Positions 1 to 8,843 are shown, counted from the stretch's first letter. The stretch: DNA of 64,000 nucleotides from Streptomyces caniscabiei (GCF_014930365.1 NZ_JABXWI010000004.1:496001-560000), one strand, 5' to 3'. Numbers and translations are program-made. Notes: generated by a model from the sequence alone, not told the origin.

Positions 1-633
1 CTTCAGTCGCTGGGGGAAGCGCTCGGCCCAGTGCCACTCGCCGGGGAGGGAGAGGTCCTCGGCGGACAGGACGTAGGCGGTGGGTATGTCGAGGGCCTGG
101 AAGGCGCTGGTGTCGGGCTTCTCCGTGAACGTGCCGAGCGGCTGCGGCACGAGCAGGGAGTGGACGATCCGCTGGGTCTCGTCGTCGGCGTCCTGCATGA
201 ACGCCTGCTGGAACACCTCGAACGGGAACGTCACCCCGTTGTTGCCGGAGGCGGCGGCCACGGCGCGGAACATCTCGCCGTAGTGCGGCGGGCACGCGTC
301 GATCAGCGACTCGCCGTCGTTCGGTACGAACGCGCTCCAGAAAACCAGCCTCCGCAGACGGGAGGCGAGTCGGGGCGCCGCGCCCACCAGCACGAACCCG
401 CCCCAGCTGTGGCCGACCAGCGTGACATCCTCCAGACCGGCCTGCTCGACGTACTCCACGAGGCTGTTCACGCAGTCGGTCAGCGTCACATCGGTCGGGT
501 CGTCGTTCTCCCCCAGTCCGGCCAGGGTGGGGGTGTGCACCTGGTGCCCGGCGGCCCGCAGTTCGTTCGCGACGGGGCGCCAGGCCCAGCCACCGTGGCA
601 GGCGCCGGTCACCAGGACGAAGGTCTCGCTCAT
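1..633 (-). CDS. Alpha/beta hydrolase, methyl-esterase-like (3' end beyond window)
   Basis: The gene reads leftwards from an ATG at 633 and runs off the left edge, so about 211 residues are visible. The N-terminus contains FVLVTGACHGGWAW, which resembles the opening strand and oxyanion region of plant methyl-salicylate esterases (SABP2/MES type). The nucleophile elbow GHSWGG supplies the catalytic Ser. A later acid strand ends in LSADDLSLP. The catalytic His should lie beyond the window. The start has a GGGAG ribosome site and lies 23 bases after the stop of the maleylpyruvate isomerase gene, so it is probably the last known member of the salicylate/gentisate operon. Plausible roles, by inference from context, are release of salicylate from an ester or hydrolysis of gentisyl-CoA. 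A general esterase is also possible. Confidence 0.8.
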   Translation of the reverse strand, partial: MSETFVLVTGACHGGWAWRPVANELRAAGHQVHTPTLAGLGENDDPTDVTLTDCVNSLVEYVEQAGLEDVTLVGHSWGGFVLVGAAPRLASRLRRLVFWSAFVPNDGESLIDACPPHYGEMFRAVAAASGNNGVTFPFEVFQQAFMQDADDETQRIVHSLLVPQPLGTFTEKPDTSAFQALDIPTAYVLSAEDLSLPGEWHWAERFPQRLK

Positions 634-656
634 ATCGATCTCCCTTGATCGAGTGG

Positions 657-1355
657 TTACAACCAGTTGGGTAGGTGGGGGAGTTCGCCGGTGACCCGCA
701 GGTCCGCGGCAGTGCCCCGGCCGGTGAGCCAGGCGGCCAGGGCGTGTGGGGGTCCGGCGACCGTGGCACCGACAGGGCCGGCGCCCAGCGCGACGGTGCC
801 GTGTCCGTCCGCGTTCAACTCGACGCCGGTGCCGGGCTGGAGGCGTTCCGTCATCCACCCGGCCACATCACCCACGAGAGCCCAGGCGAAATCGGGCGGC
901 AGTACGTCCATGCCGACGCCGACCCGCAGATCGACCAGGTGGATCCAGACCTCGCGGGCCCGCAGCCACGGCACCTCGGACGCCGGGATCTGTCGGCCCG
1001 TCCCGCTGGTGACGGTGGCCGACCAGTCGTCGTCCGACATCGCCCCGGCGGCTTGCCGGAAGCGCTCGGCGGATTCCCGTACATCCGCCCGCTGTTCGGT
1101 GAGCGAGCGAGCGGCGCCGGCCTGGATGTCCGTGGCGCGCTGGTCCGGCGAGGCGTACATGGGGGTGGGGATTCCCGTACGGGCCCAGGTCAGCAGGTTG
1201 ACCAGGGCGTCGGCGTTGCGGGCGAGGTGGGTGAGGAGGTGGCCGCGGGTCCAGCCGGGGAGAGCGGACGGTTCGGTGACGGCGTGCGGCGGAAGTGCGT
1301 CGACCGCCCGCTGGAGCCGGACCTGACCGTCCGCGACCCATGCGAGGACCTTCAC
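657..1355 (-). CDS. Mycothiol-dependent maleylpyruvate isomerase
   Basis: A 232-residue DinB-fold protein of the maleylpyruvate isomerase family. It has an N-terminal helix bundle with LPGWTRGHLLTHLARNAD, whose His residues match the metal-binding pattern of the family, and a central REVWIHLVDL segment. In gentisate catabolism of actinomycetes this enzyme isomerises maleylpyruvate, the ring-cleavage product, to fumarylpyruvate using mycothiol as cofactor. The GTG start at 1355 overlaps the stop of the upstream FAH gene in a GTGA junction, so translation is probably coupled. An in-frame codon further upstream at 1385 would put the start well inside the FAH gene and is less likely. Position between the FAH hydrolase and the esterase fits the pathway. 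Confidence 0.9.
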   Translation of the reverse strand: MKVLAWVADGQVRLQRAVDALPPHAVTEPSALPGWTRGHLLTHLARNADALVNLLTWARTGIPTPMYASPDQRATDIQAGAARSLTEQRADVRESAERFRQAAGAMSDDDWSATVTSGTGRQIPASEVPWLRAREVWIHLVDLRVGVGMDVLPPDFAWALVGDVAGWMTERLQPGTGVELNADGHGTVALGAGPVGATVAGPPHALAAWLTGRGTAADLRVTGELPHLPNWL

Positions 1356-2185
1356 GCCTTGTCCTCGACGACCGTGTTCACGCACTCCCCGATGCCCTCG
1401 ACGACCGTACGTACGACCTGGCCCGGCTTCAGGAACACCTTCGGATCGCGGGCCGCACCCACGCCACCCGGCGTGCCGGTGAGGATGAGGTCACCCGGCT
1501 CCAGGGTCGTGAACGTGCTGATGTACGCGGCGATGTCCGCCGGGGTGAAGAGCAGGTCGGAGGTGCGTGAGCGCTGCATGACCTCGCCGTCGACCTCCAG
1601 CCGGATCTCCAGGTCGGCCGCGTCGTCGATCTCGTCGCCGGTGACCAGCAGCGGCCCGGCCGGGGTGCTGGCCTCCCACGCCTTGCCCTGGAGCCACTGC
1701 GGGGTGCGCCACTGCCAGTCCCGCATGGAGATGTCGTTGACGACGGTGTAGCCGGCGATCGCGGCGGCCGCCTCCTCCTTGGTGGCCCGGCGGGGCAGCC
1801 GGGAGCCGATGACGAAGCCGAGTTCGGCCTCCCAGTCCAGTTCCTCGGTCTCGCCCGGGTGGACGATGTCGTCGCGGGCGCCGAGGAGGCAGTTGGCGAA
1901 CTTGGCGAAGAGGGCGGGGTGCGAGGGCATCTCGCGGCCCATCTCCGCTATGTGGGTACGGTAGTTGTGGCCCACGCAGAAGATCTTCGCGGAGGTCGTG
2001 ACGACCGGGGCGAGGTCGAGGGCGGCCACGTCGTGCGTGGGGCCGTCGGCGGCTGCCGCGTCCGTACGCCAGTCGGGGCGGCGCAGCAGGCCGGCGACGT
2101 CGGGGACGCCGACCTCCACTGCCCGGTCGCCGTCGAGGCGGACGGCCGCCGTGCCGTCGACGGTGCGGATGGTGGCGAGCTTCAT
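1352..2185 (-). CDS. Fumarylpyruvate hydrolase (FAH family)
   Basis: A 277-residue fumarylacetoacetate hydrolase-family protein. The core motif HPALFAKFANCLLG is followed by the acidic metal ligands of DWEAELGFVIG, and the C-terminal GDLILTGTPGGVG loop is conserved. In this setting the substrate is most likely fumarylpyruvate made by the adjacent isomerase, giving pyruvate and fumarate as the end of the gentisate pathway. The ATG at 2185 overlaps the stop of the gentisate dioxygenase gene (ATGA), and its own stop overlaps the isomerase start (GTGA). These junctions place it firmly in one polycistron. The open frame continues upstream of the ATG but only as shadow of the dioxygenase gene. Confidence 0.92.
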   Translation of the reverse strand: MKLATIRTVDGTAAVRLDGDRAVEVGVPDVAGLLRRPDWRTDAAAADGPTHDVAALDLAPVVTTSAKIFCVGHNYRTHIAEMGREMPSHPALFAKFANCLLGARDDIVHPGETEELDWEAELGFVIGSRLPRRATKEEAAAAIAGYTVVNDISMRDWQWRTPQWLQGKAWEASTPAGPLLVTGDEIDDAADLEIRLEVDGEVMQRSRTSDLLFTPADIAAYISTFTTLEPGDLILTGTPGGVGAARDPKVFLKPGQVVRTVVEGIGECVNTVVEDKA

Positions 2186-3303
2186 GAGGTCGTGCTCCCG
2201 GTCGTTTCGGTGCGGGCGGTCGTTTCCGTGCGGGCGAGGTTCAGCGCCTCGTAGAGGGGCGCGTCGTTGAAGGTGAACAGATCGAGCCGGGTGTCCGCCG
2301 CGATGGTCAGGGCGCACCAGGAGGGGACGGCGATCAGGTCGCCGGCGGCCACCTCGATCACGCGGTCGTCGAGGGTGACCGTGCCGCTGCCGCGGAAGAC
2401 CTGCCAGACCGAGGAGCCGACGGTGCGGCGGGTGGCGGTGGTGGTGCCGGGCCGCAGCCGGTGCATCTCGGTGCGCAGGCTGGCGAGGGCGTCGCGGCCG
2501 GTGGCGGGGTTGGTGAAGCGGATGCCCGCGTGGCCGGGCTCGATGACACCGGGGTGTCCTTCGTCCTCCAGCTCCAGCTGGGCGGTGAGGGCGTCGTCGG
2601 TGTCGGCCCAACGGTAGGCCATCAGTGGGGAGTTGGCGGTTTCGGGGGCGGCTATCGGACGCAGTCCGGGGTGGCCCCAGAGCCGTTCGTTGCGCGAGCG
2701 GGAGGGGGTGGACCGGTCGGACACGCCGTCCTCGCCGAACTCGAAGAACCCGGCGTCGAGTCGGTGGACGAGCGGGATGTCGAGGCCGTCGAGCCAGACC
2801 ATGGGCTCGTCGCCGACGTGGTGGTGGCCGTGCCAGTGCATGGACGGGGTGAGGAGGAGGTCGCCCGGGCGCATCTCGACCGCGTCGCCGTTGACGACCG
2901 TCCACACGCCCTGGCCCTCCAGGATGAACCGGAAGGCGCCCTGCGAGTGCCGGTGTGCGGGGGCGACCTCCCGCGGGCCCAGGTACTGGATCGCCGCCCA
3001 GAGGTTGGGCGTCGCGTACGGCCGTCCGGGCAGGCCCGGGTTGGCGAGGGCGATCGCCCGGCGCTCACCGCCACGCCCGACGGGCACCAGGTCGCCGGAC
3101 CGGCGGGCGAGCGGCAGGAGGGTGTCCCATTGCCAGACGTGCGGTACGGCCTCGGGCTGCGGGGTCAGCGGCATCAGGTTGCCGATCTCCGTCCACAGCG
3201 GGATGAGCCCGGCGGCCGCGAAGCCGTCGTACAGCTTCCGCAGGTCGGGGTCCGTCTCGTCCGGGGCGATGACGGAGACGCTGGTCACCGGGTCAGTGGT
3301 CAT
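2182..3303 (-). CDS. sdgD: Gentisate 1,2-dioxygenase (bicupin)
   Basis: A 373-residue two-cupin protein. The N-terminal cupin carries APAHRHSQGAFRFILEG, where the His cluster binds Fe(II), and GDLLLTPSMHWHGHHH, which gives the third His. A second, ligand-poor cupin lies in the C-terminal half (about residues 270-355). The length and layout match gentisate/salicylate 1,2-dioxygenases that open the ring of 2,5-dihydroxybenzoate to maleylpyruvate. Upstream genes make gentisate and downstream genes process maleylpyruvate. The gene starts 11 bases inside the end of the AMP-ligase gene. The symbol follows the salicylate-degrading Streptomyces sdg cluster as I recall it. Direct salicylate cleavage is a less likely alternative. 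Confidence 0.92.
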   Translation of the reverse strand: MTTDPVTSVSVIAPDETDPDLRKLYDGFAAAGLIPLWTEIGNLMPLTPQPEAVPHVWQWDTLLPLARRSGDLVPVGRGGERRAIALANPGLPGRPYATPNLWAAIQYLGPREVAPAHRHSQGAFRFILEGQGVWTVVNGDAVEMRPGDLLLTPSMHWHGHHHVGDEPMVWLDGLDIPLVHRLDAGFFEFGEDGVSDRSTPSRSRNERLWGHPGLRPIAAPETANSPLMAYRWADTDDALTAQLELEDEGHPGVIEPGHAGIRFTNPATGRDALASLRTEMHRLRPGTTTATRRTVGSSVWQVFRGSGTVTLDDRVIEVAAGDLIAVPSWCALTIAADTRLDLFTFNDAPLYEALNLARTETTARTETTGSTTS

Positions 3304-4966
3304 CGGGGGTTCCTTCGGCGTCGAGGCGGCGCGCGATGTCGGCGCGCAGGGCCTTCTTGTCGATCTTTCCGACCTTGGTGGCGATGAGTTCGGGGACGGT
3401 CACCAGCCGGTCCGGGAACTTGAAGCGGGCGGTGCCCGCGCGCTCCATGACGTGGTGGACGTCGTCGAGGGTGACGGTGTGCCCGGCTTCCGGGACGACG
3501 TAGAGGCAGACCCGCTCGCCGAGCCGGTCGTCGGGCATGGCCACGGCGGCGGCGCGGGTGACGCCCGGGGTCTGGTACGCGAAGTTCTCGATCTCCTCGG
3601 CGGAGATGTTCTCCCCACCCCGGATGATCATGTCCTTGTCTCGTCCCTCGACGACGAGGTTGCCGTCGGGGAGCAGCCGCACGATGTCGCCGGTGCGGTA
3701 CCAGCCGTCCTCGGTGAACGCGCGGGCGTTCTGCTCCTCGGCCCGGTAGTAGCCGCGTGGGGTGTACGGCCCCCGGGTGAGCAGCACACCGGGGCTCCCC
3801 TCCGGGACCGGGTCGCCCAGCTCGTCCACGACGAGAAGCTCGTCGTCGTCGCACATGGGGCGGCCCTGCGTCGTACAGATGACGTCCTCGGAGTCGTCGA
3901 GGCGCGTGTAGTTGAGGAGGCCCTCGGCCATCCCGAACACCTGCTGGAGCGTGCAGCCCAGTTCGGGGCGGACGCGGCGGGCGACGTGGTCGGCGAGGCG
4001 GGAGCCGCCGACCTGGAGGAGGCGCAGCGAACTCAGGTCGTGCGCCGGGTGTTCCCGGCGGTGGTCCAGCCAGCGCTGGGCGATGGCCGGCACCAGGGCG
4101 CTCACGGTGACACCCTCGCGCTCGACGATCGGGAACGCCTTGTCCGGGTTGGGCGAACCGAGGACGACCCGCCCGCCGTGCAGCAACGTGCCGAGCAGAC
4201 CCGGGCAGGCGAGGGGGAAGTTGTGCCCGAGGGGCAGGGCGGCGAAGTAGACCGTGTCGGGGCCGAGTTCGCAGACCTCGGCGCTGCGGCGGGCGTTGTA
4301 GAGGTAGTCGTCGTGGGTGCGGGCGATGAGCTTGGGCAGTCCGGTGGTGCCGCCGGAGAGCAGGAACACGGCGATGGAGCGGCTGTCGGGCCGGTATGCG
4401 TCGACCGCCTGCCGGGCACCTGGTGCGGCGGGCTCGGCGCACAACCCCCGCAGATCCACGGCACTGTCGCCGACCTTGTCGCCGAGGACCAGGACATGAG
4501 CGAGAGTTGCCGAGGAGCCGGCGATCTCGAACGCCATCGACTGATGGTCATGGTCCTTGAGGACGTCCGGAACCGCGATGCCCACGGCCTCGCTGTGCTC
4601 GACGAGATGGCCGATCTCGTGTCTGCGGTGGCCGGGCAGCGCCATGACGGGGATGACGCCGAGACGCAGGCAGGCGTACGTGAGGATCGCGAACTCGACC
4701 GTGTTGGGCAGCTGCACCACGATCCGGTCGTCCGGGCGGAGGCCCAGCGCGGCCAGGCGCAGCGCCGCGGCGTCCGCCCGCTCGGCGAGTTGCCGGTACG
4801 TCAGCCTGCGGTCGCCGTCGACGACGGCGATCGCGTCGGGGGTCGCGTCGGCGGAGGCGTGCAGCCGGTCGCCGAGGGCGATGCCCTCCCAGTAGCCCTT
4901 CGCGGTGTAGCGCTCGGCGTACTCCGTCGGCCAGGGCACAGCTCCGTCGCTGCTAGGCCTGGGCAT
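3293..4966 (-). CDS. Aryl-AMP ligase, DhbE/EntE type (salicylate-activating)
   Basis: A 557-residue ANL-superfamily adenylating enzyme. It opens with PWPTEYAERYTAKGYWEG, typical of 2,3-dihydroxybenzoate/salicylate-AMP ligases. The P-loop-like LLSGGTTGLPKLI motif, the QQVFGMAEGLLNYT core and the GGENISAEEIENF hinge follow, with a C-terminal K in KIDKKALR. No aryl carrier protein or NRPS gene is present nearby, so a catabolic role is inferred: activation of salicylate to salicylyl-AMP for transfer to CoA. I chose the ATG at 4966 because AGGAG lies 8 bases before it; a GTG at 4972 is too close to that site. It overlaps the upstream CoA-synthetase stop by 14 bases. It corresponds by role to the first sdg step in Streptomyces. 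Confidence 0.88.
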   Translation of the reverse strand: MPRPSSDGAVPWPTEYAERYTAKGYWEGIALGDRLHASADATPDAIAVVDGDRRLTYRQLAERADAAALRLAALGLRPDDRIVVQLPNTVEFAILTYACLRLGVIPVMALPGHRRHEIGHLVEHSEAVGIAVPDVLKDHDHQSMAFEIAGSSATLAHVLVLGDKVGDSAVDLRGLCAEPAAPGARQAVDAYRPDSRSIAVFLLSGGTTGLPKLIARTHDDYLYNARRSAEVCELGPDTVYFAALPLGHNFPLACPGLLGTLLHGGRVVLGSPNPDKAFPIVEREGVTVSALVPAIAQRWLDHRREHPAHDLSSLRLLQVGGSRLADHVARRVRPELGCTLQQVFGMAEGLLNYTRLDDSEDVICTTQGRPMCDDDELLVVDELGDPVPEGSPGVLLTRGPYTPRGYYRAEEQNARAFTEDGWYRTGDIVRLLPDGNLVVEGRDKDMIIRGGENISAEEIENFAYQTPGVTRAAAVAMPDDRLGERVCLYVVPEAGHTVTLDDVHHVMERAGTARFKFPDRLVTVPELIATKVGKIDKKALRADIARRLDAEGTPDDH

Positions 4967-7229
4967 GGTCACTCTCCTCAGTGGGCACGATCACGGCGTC
5001 CAGGGCGATCAGCCCGTCGGCGGTGAGCCGCAGCGGGTTGATCTCGATCTCGGCGGTCTCCGAGCTCGCGGCCAGGGCGGCGGCGAGCGCGGCGACGACC
5101 CGTCCGAACTCGGCGCGGTCCAGCACCGGCCCGCCCCGCCAGCCGTCGAGCAGGACGCGGGCGGCCAGTTCGTCGGGCATCGTGGCGGCCTCGGTCACGG
5201 ACAGCGGGGCGAGCCGGATCGCCACGTCGGCGAGCGCCTCGGCGGCCGTGCCGCCCAGCCCCGCCAACACGACCGGCCCGAACACCGGGTCCCGCCGCAC
5301 GCCGAGCACGAGGTCGACACCGGCCGGGGCCATCGCCTCGACCAGGTAGCGGCGGTCGGGGCCGATGGCGTCCAGCGCCGCGTCGAGTTCCTCGGCGGTA
5401 CGTACGCCCAGGTGGACCCCGCCGATCTCCGTCTTGTGCAGGATCGCGGCGTCGAGCACCTTGACGGCGACGGGGCCGCCGAGCCGGCGCAGGGCCTGAT
5501 GGGCCTCGGCGCGGTTGTCGCAGGCGACGCGGTCGGGGGTGCGGATGCCGAGCCCGGCGAGGAAGGTCTTGGCGGCGTCCTCGTCGAGGGGGCCGAGGGG
5601 TACGACGGCGATCGCCTCCGAGCGCGGTCTCTCCGCGTCCGACGACGCCCGCTGCCGCGCGTCGGCCGACGGGGCCGGTCCGGCGTCGGTGGAGGCGAGC
5701 GCCGACGCGGACGAGAACGCGACGGCATCGCCTTCCTGCCCCCGCTCTCGCGCGAGCGCCACCGGGCTGGGTGCGGTGGCGGCGGACGTCGTGGCCGTGT
5801 CCGCGGCACCGAAAGCCGGTGCCGGTGCCGGTGCCGGTGAAACCCTGTCCGCCTCGACGCGCAGAGACCGCTGCCGCGCATCCGTCACCAGTGCCCGTAC
5901 CGCGTTGGCGGCTGAGGCCGGTCCGGTGAGAGCCGGGACTCCCGCCTTGTGCAGGCGGGTCCGTTGTTCGGCCGCGTCCTCGGGGAGGCCGCCGACGACC
6001 ACCACGGCCGGGGAGTCGGCCCCGAGGCCGGCGGCCTGGGCGGCGGAGGCGAGGTCGACGCTGTCGGGCTCGGTCAGGGCGTAGACGGCGAGGAGGTCCA
6101 CCGCCGGGTCGGCGGCCGTGGTGTCGAGGACTCGGGCGAACGTCTCGGCGGGGCGGCCGGTGTCGACCGGGTTGCGCTGGTAGGTGAGCGGGGGCAGCAG
6201 TTCGCTCAACGTGTGCCGTGTGGTCGTGGTCAACTCCGGTACGCGGATGCCGTCGGTGCCCGCCCGGTCAGCCAGGAGCAGCCCCGGGCCGGCCTGAGCG
6301 GTCACGATGCCGAGCCCCGGGTCCGACAGCGGGCGCAGCCGGATGCGGGACAGCGCGGTGAGCGCGTCCACCAGTTCCCGCTCGTCGTCCACGACCACCG
6401 CCCCGGCCTGCCGCAACGCGGCACGTGTCGTACGCCAGGACGTGGCGAGCGCGCCGGTGTGCGACCGGGCGAAGTCACCGATGTCACTGCGGCCGACGAC
6501 CAGCGCCACGACCGGCTTCACGACAGCCAGCCCGCGCACGGCCGCCACCAGACGTGGTCCGTCCGGAACCGTCTCCAGATGCAGAGCCACAGCCGTCGTA
6601 CGGTCGTCCCGCACGAGGTGGTCCAGGACATCCGCGGCGGTGACATCGAGGCCCGCCCCGATGCCGACGCCGAGGCTGATGCCGTTCCCGGCGGTGACCA
6701 GGTCGAAGGCGAGCGCGTGGTTGACGCCGCCGCTGGCCGCGACGACGGCGATGTCCCCGGCCGGAAGCTGTCCGGCGGCCGGTACGAAGCTGGCGGTGAG
6801 GCCGAGGTGGGGCGCGAAGAAGCCGGAGGTGTTGGGGCCGAGCAGCCGTACCCCGGTCTCCCGGGCCACCCGGCGCAGTTCGTCCGCGTACTCCTCGCCC
6901 TCCGGGCCCGCCTCGCCGAAGCCGCCGGCGCAGACCAGCGCGGCACGGCAGCCGGCGGCTGCCGCCTCGGCCAGGGCTTGCGCGCAGCCGGACGCGGGCA
7001 CGCACAGGACGGCGAGGTCGAGCCGTCCGTCGGTGTGCGCGGCGGCCTCGGCGACGGAGGCGTACACGCCTTCGGCGGGGTCGGGGCGGCGGGCGTTGAC
7101 CAGGGCGCGGGCGCCGGGGAAGCAGGCGAGGGAGCGGGCCATGGCGGCGCCGAGCTTCCCGGCCTGCCGCGAGGCGCCGATCACGACGACGCCCTCGGGC
7201 GCCAGGAGCGGAGTCAGGTCCGTGGTCAT
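4953..7229 (-). CDS. NDP-forming acyl-CoA synthetase, fused CoA-ligase and ATP-grasp domains
   Basis: A 758-residue protein of the acetyl-CoA synthetase (ADP-forming)/Pat-like family. The N-terminal CoA-binding Rossmann domain has VVVIGASRQAGKLGAAMARS. The succinyl-CoA-ligase-like part carries the phospho-His loop ARSHTGALA. The C-terminal ATP-grasp domain has GPVAVKVLDAAILHKTEIGG and EINPLRL. The two halves are joined by a linker of roughly 95 residues rich in Ala, Ser and Pro (about residues 450-545), longer than I would expect. The ATG at 7229 overlaps the hydroxylase stop (ATGA). In context it should form or transfer an aryl-CoA, probably salicylyl-CoA. Having this alongside an AMP-forming ligase is chemically odd. 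Confidence 0.85.
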   Translation of the reverse strand: MTTDLTPLLAPEGVVVIGASRQAGKLGAAMARSLACFPGARALVNARRPDPAEGVYASVAEAAAHTDGRLDLAVLCVPASGCAQALAEAAAAGCRAALVCAGGFGEAGPEGEEYADELRRVARETGVRLLGPNTSGFFAPHLGLTASFVPAAGQLPAGDIAVVAASGGVNHALAFDLVTAGNGISLGVGIGAGLDVTAADVLDHLVRDDRTTAVALHLETVPDGPRLVAAVRGLAVVKPVVALVVGRSDIGDFARSHTGALATSWRTTRAALRQAGAVVVDDERELVDALTALSRIRLRPLSDPGLGIVTAQAGPGLLLADRAGTDGIRVPELTTTTRHTLSELLPPLTYQRNPVDTGRPAETFARVLDTTAADPAVDLLAVYALTEPDSVDLASAAQAAGLGADSPAVVVVGGLPEDAAEQRTRLHKAGVPALTGPASAANAVRALVTDARQRSLRVEADRVSPAPAPAPAFGAADTATTSAATAPSPVALARERGQEGDAVAFSSASALASTDAGPAPSADARQRASSDAERPRSEAIAVVPLGPLDEDAAKTFLAGLGIRTPDRVACDNRAEAHQALRRLGGPVAVKVLDAAILHKTEIGGVHLGVRTAEELDAALDAIGPDRRYLVEAMAPAGVDLVLGVRRDPVFGPVVLAGLGGTAAEALADVAIRLAPLSVTEAATMPDELAARVLLDGWRGGPVLDRAEFGRVVAALAAALAASSETAEIEINPLRLTADGLIALDAVIVPTEESDHAQA

Positions 7230-8764
7230 GCCTCGCCCCGCCCTTCCGAAGCGGCGGCGACCAGATCGGCCCGCCCCGACAGCAGCAGCGTCTCCGCCCG
7301 GTCGTCGTCCATCGCGTCCTCCACGATCAGCGCGGGCACGCCGTACACCAGCCGGGCCTGCTCGGCGAGCAGGGAACGGGTGAGCGGGGTGCCGTCCTGG
7401 ACGGCCACCAGGTCGGGGGGTACGTCATCGCTCAACGCGGCGGCCAACCGCTCGTACAGAGAAGGGAGTTCGGCCTCTACGTCGGGCGCGGTGAGCCACA
7501 GGCAGCGGGAGCCCTCGGCGCGCAGTTCCGTGAGCTGGGCCGGGGTCGGTCGTCGGCCGTCGAAGTCCATGAACGGGGTGTCGAGAGGAGCGGAACCTTC
7601 GTGAGTGACGCGCCAGTCCCGTACGACCGTGTCGACGAACTCGGCGTCGCGGCGGGCGATCCGCTCCTTGCCGATGCTTCGTGAGATGAAGTGGAAGGCG
7701 AACTGGGTGGGCCGGAACGCGTCGTGGTAGCGCCCGAAGTTCTCCCACCAGGACAGGCTGGGCCGGGCGGCGCCCTGGATCTTCTCGACCGAGGGGCGGC
7801 GGGCGGCCTCGTACGCCTCCAGGGCGGCCGGCAGGTCGTCGCGGTGGGCGAGGAGGGTGTCGGCGAGGGCGACGGCGTCCTCCATGGCCATCTTGGTGCC
7901 GGATCCGACGGAGAAGTGCGCGGTGTGGGCGGCGTCGCCGAGGAGGACGACGTTGCCGCTGTGCCAGCGGTGGGTGCGGCGGGTGCGGAAGTTGCCCCAG
8001 CGTGAGTTGTTGACCAGCAGCTGGTGGCCGTCGATCTGCTCGGCGAAGAGCTTCTCCAGGTAGTGCCGGGTCTTCTCGTCGCTCGGGCCCGGCGGCTGCG
8101 CGGTGTCGAACTCGTCGAGGCCCGCGCGCCGCCAGGACTCCTCGTCGGTCTCCACGATGAACGTGCTGACCTCGTCGCTGATCGGGTAGCCGTGCACGGC
8201 GAACGTGCCGTGCGGGCCGTGCTCGTGAACGAAGGTGAGACCGTCGAAGAGGTAGTCCGTGCCGAACCAGATGAACTTGGCCGTCGCGACCTCCACCTCG
8301 GGGACGAGCACGTCGGCGAGGCGGTCGCGGAAGCGGGAGTTGGCGCCGTCGGCGGCCACGACCAGGTCGTAGTCGGCCAGCCACTCCGCATCGGTGGGCA
8401 CCTCCTCGCTGAACCGGAGGTCGACGCCGACCTCCTCGGCCCGGCGGTGCAGGAGCTGGAGCAGGGTCTTGCGGGTGATGGCGGCCATGCCGTTGCCGCC
8501 GCACCGGACGCGCTGTCCCTTGAGCCGCACCTCGATGTCGTCCCAGTGCCGGCCGTGGTCCGCGAGCGCGGTGCGCAGCACGGGGTCGGCCTCGTGGATG
8601 GCGGCCAGGGTCGCGTCGGAGAACACCACGCCGAAGCCGAAGGTGTCCTCCGGACGGTTCCGCTCGAAGACCGTCACCTCGACCGACGGATCGGCCTGCT
8701 TGATGAGCGCCGCGAAGAACAGCCCACCGGGGCCGCCTCCCACGCAAGCGATCCGAGAAACCAT
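7226..8764 (-). CDS. sdgC: Salicylyl-CoA 5-hydroxylase-like FAD monooxygenase
   Basis: A 512-residue class A flavoprotein monooxygenase. The N-terminal dinucleotide fold is IACVGGGPGGLFFAALI and the second FAD motif is GDAAHTAHFSVGSGTKMAMEDA. The region after residue 360 resembles the monooxygenase half of 2-aminobenzoyl-CoA and salicylyl-CoA hydroxylases. The predicted reaction is 5-hydroxylation of salicylyl-CoA to gentisyl-CoA with NAD(P)H and O2. I chose the ATG at 8764, preceded by GGCGGAG; a longer frame to 8815 has no better site. It is first in the operon, divergent from the PaaX-type regulator. Assignment to salicylyl-CoA rests on neighbours (CoA synthetase, gentisate dioxygenase). 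Confidence 0.87.
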   Translation of the reverse strand: MVSRIACVGGGPGGLFFAALIKQADPSVEVTVFERNRPEDTFGFGVVFSDATLAAIHEADPVLRTALADHGRHWDDIEVRLKGQRVRCGGNGMAAITRKTLLQLLHRRAEEVGVDLRFSEEVPTDAEWLADYDLVVAADGANSRFRDRLADVLVPEVEVATAKFIWFGTDYLFDGLTFVHEHGPHGTFAVHGYPISDEVSTFIVETDEESWRRAGLDEFDTAQPPGPSDEKTRHYLEKLFAEQIDGHQLLVNNSRWGNFRTRRTHRWHSGNVVLLGDAAHTAHFSVGSGTKMAMEDAVALADTLLAHRDDLPAALEAYEAARRPSVEKIQGAARPSLSWWENFGRYHDAFRPTQFAFHFISRSIGKERIARRDAEFVDTVVRDWRVTHEGSAPLDTPFMDFDGRRPTPAQLTELRAEGSRCLWLTAPDVEAELPSLYERLAAALSDDVPPDLVAVQDGTPLTRSLLAEQARLVYGVPALIVEDAMDDDRAETLLLSGRADLVAAASEGRGEA

Positions 8765-8813
8765 GGCCTCCGCCTTCACGTTCGAGTACAGGCCCAGACT
8801 CAGGCCCGCAGGC

Positions 8814-8843
8814 ATCTTGTGTCAATGGATACACGGGCGTCAA
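8814..8843 (-). promoter_or_regulatory. Candidate promoter of the salicylate/gentisate operon
   Basis: Reading leftwards, TTGACG (8843-8838) is followed 18 bases later by CAAGAT (8819-8814), about 50 bases before the hydroxylase ATG. This is an acceptable housekeeping-type promoter. It lies inside a noticeably AT-richer stretch (8815-8870) that also holds an imperfect repeat TGTGTC-AATG-GATACA and the 8-base palindrome TTGCGCAA at 8851-8858. These are plausible binding sites for the divergent PaaX-family regulator. Only sequence resemblance supports this. Confidence 0.4.

Noticed and set aside
3293..4966. Siderophore or NRPS starter module suggested by the DhbE-like ligase
   Set aside because: No carrier protein, condensation domain or isochorismate genes are present; all neighbours are gentisate catabolism.
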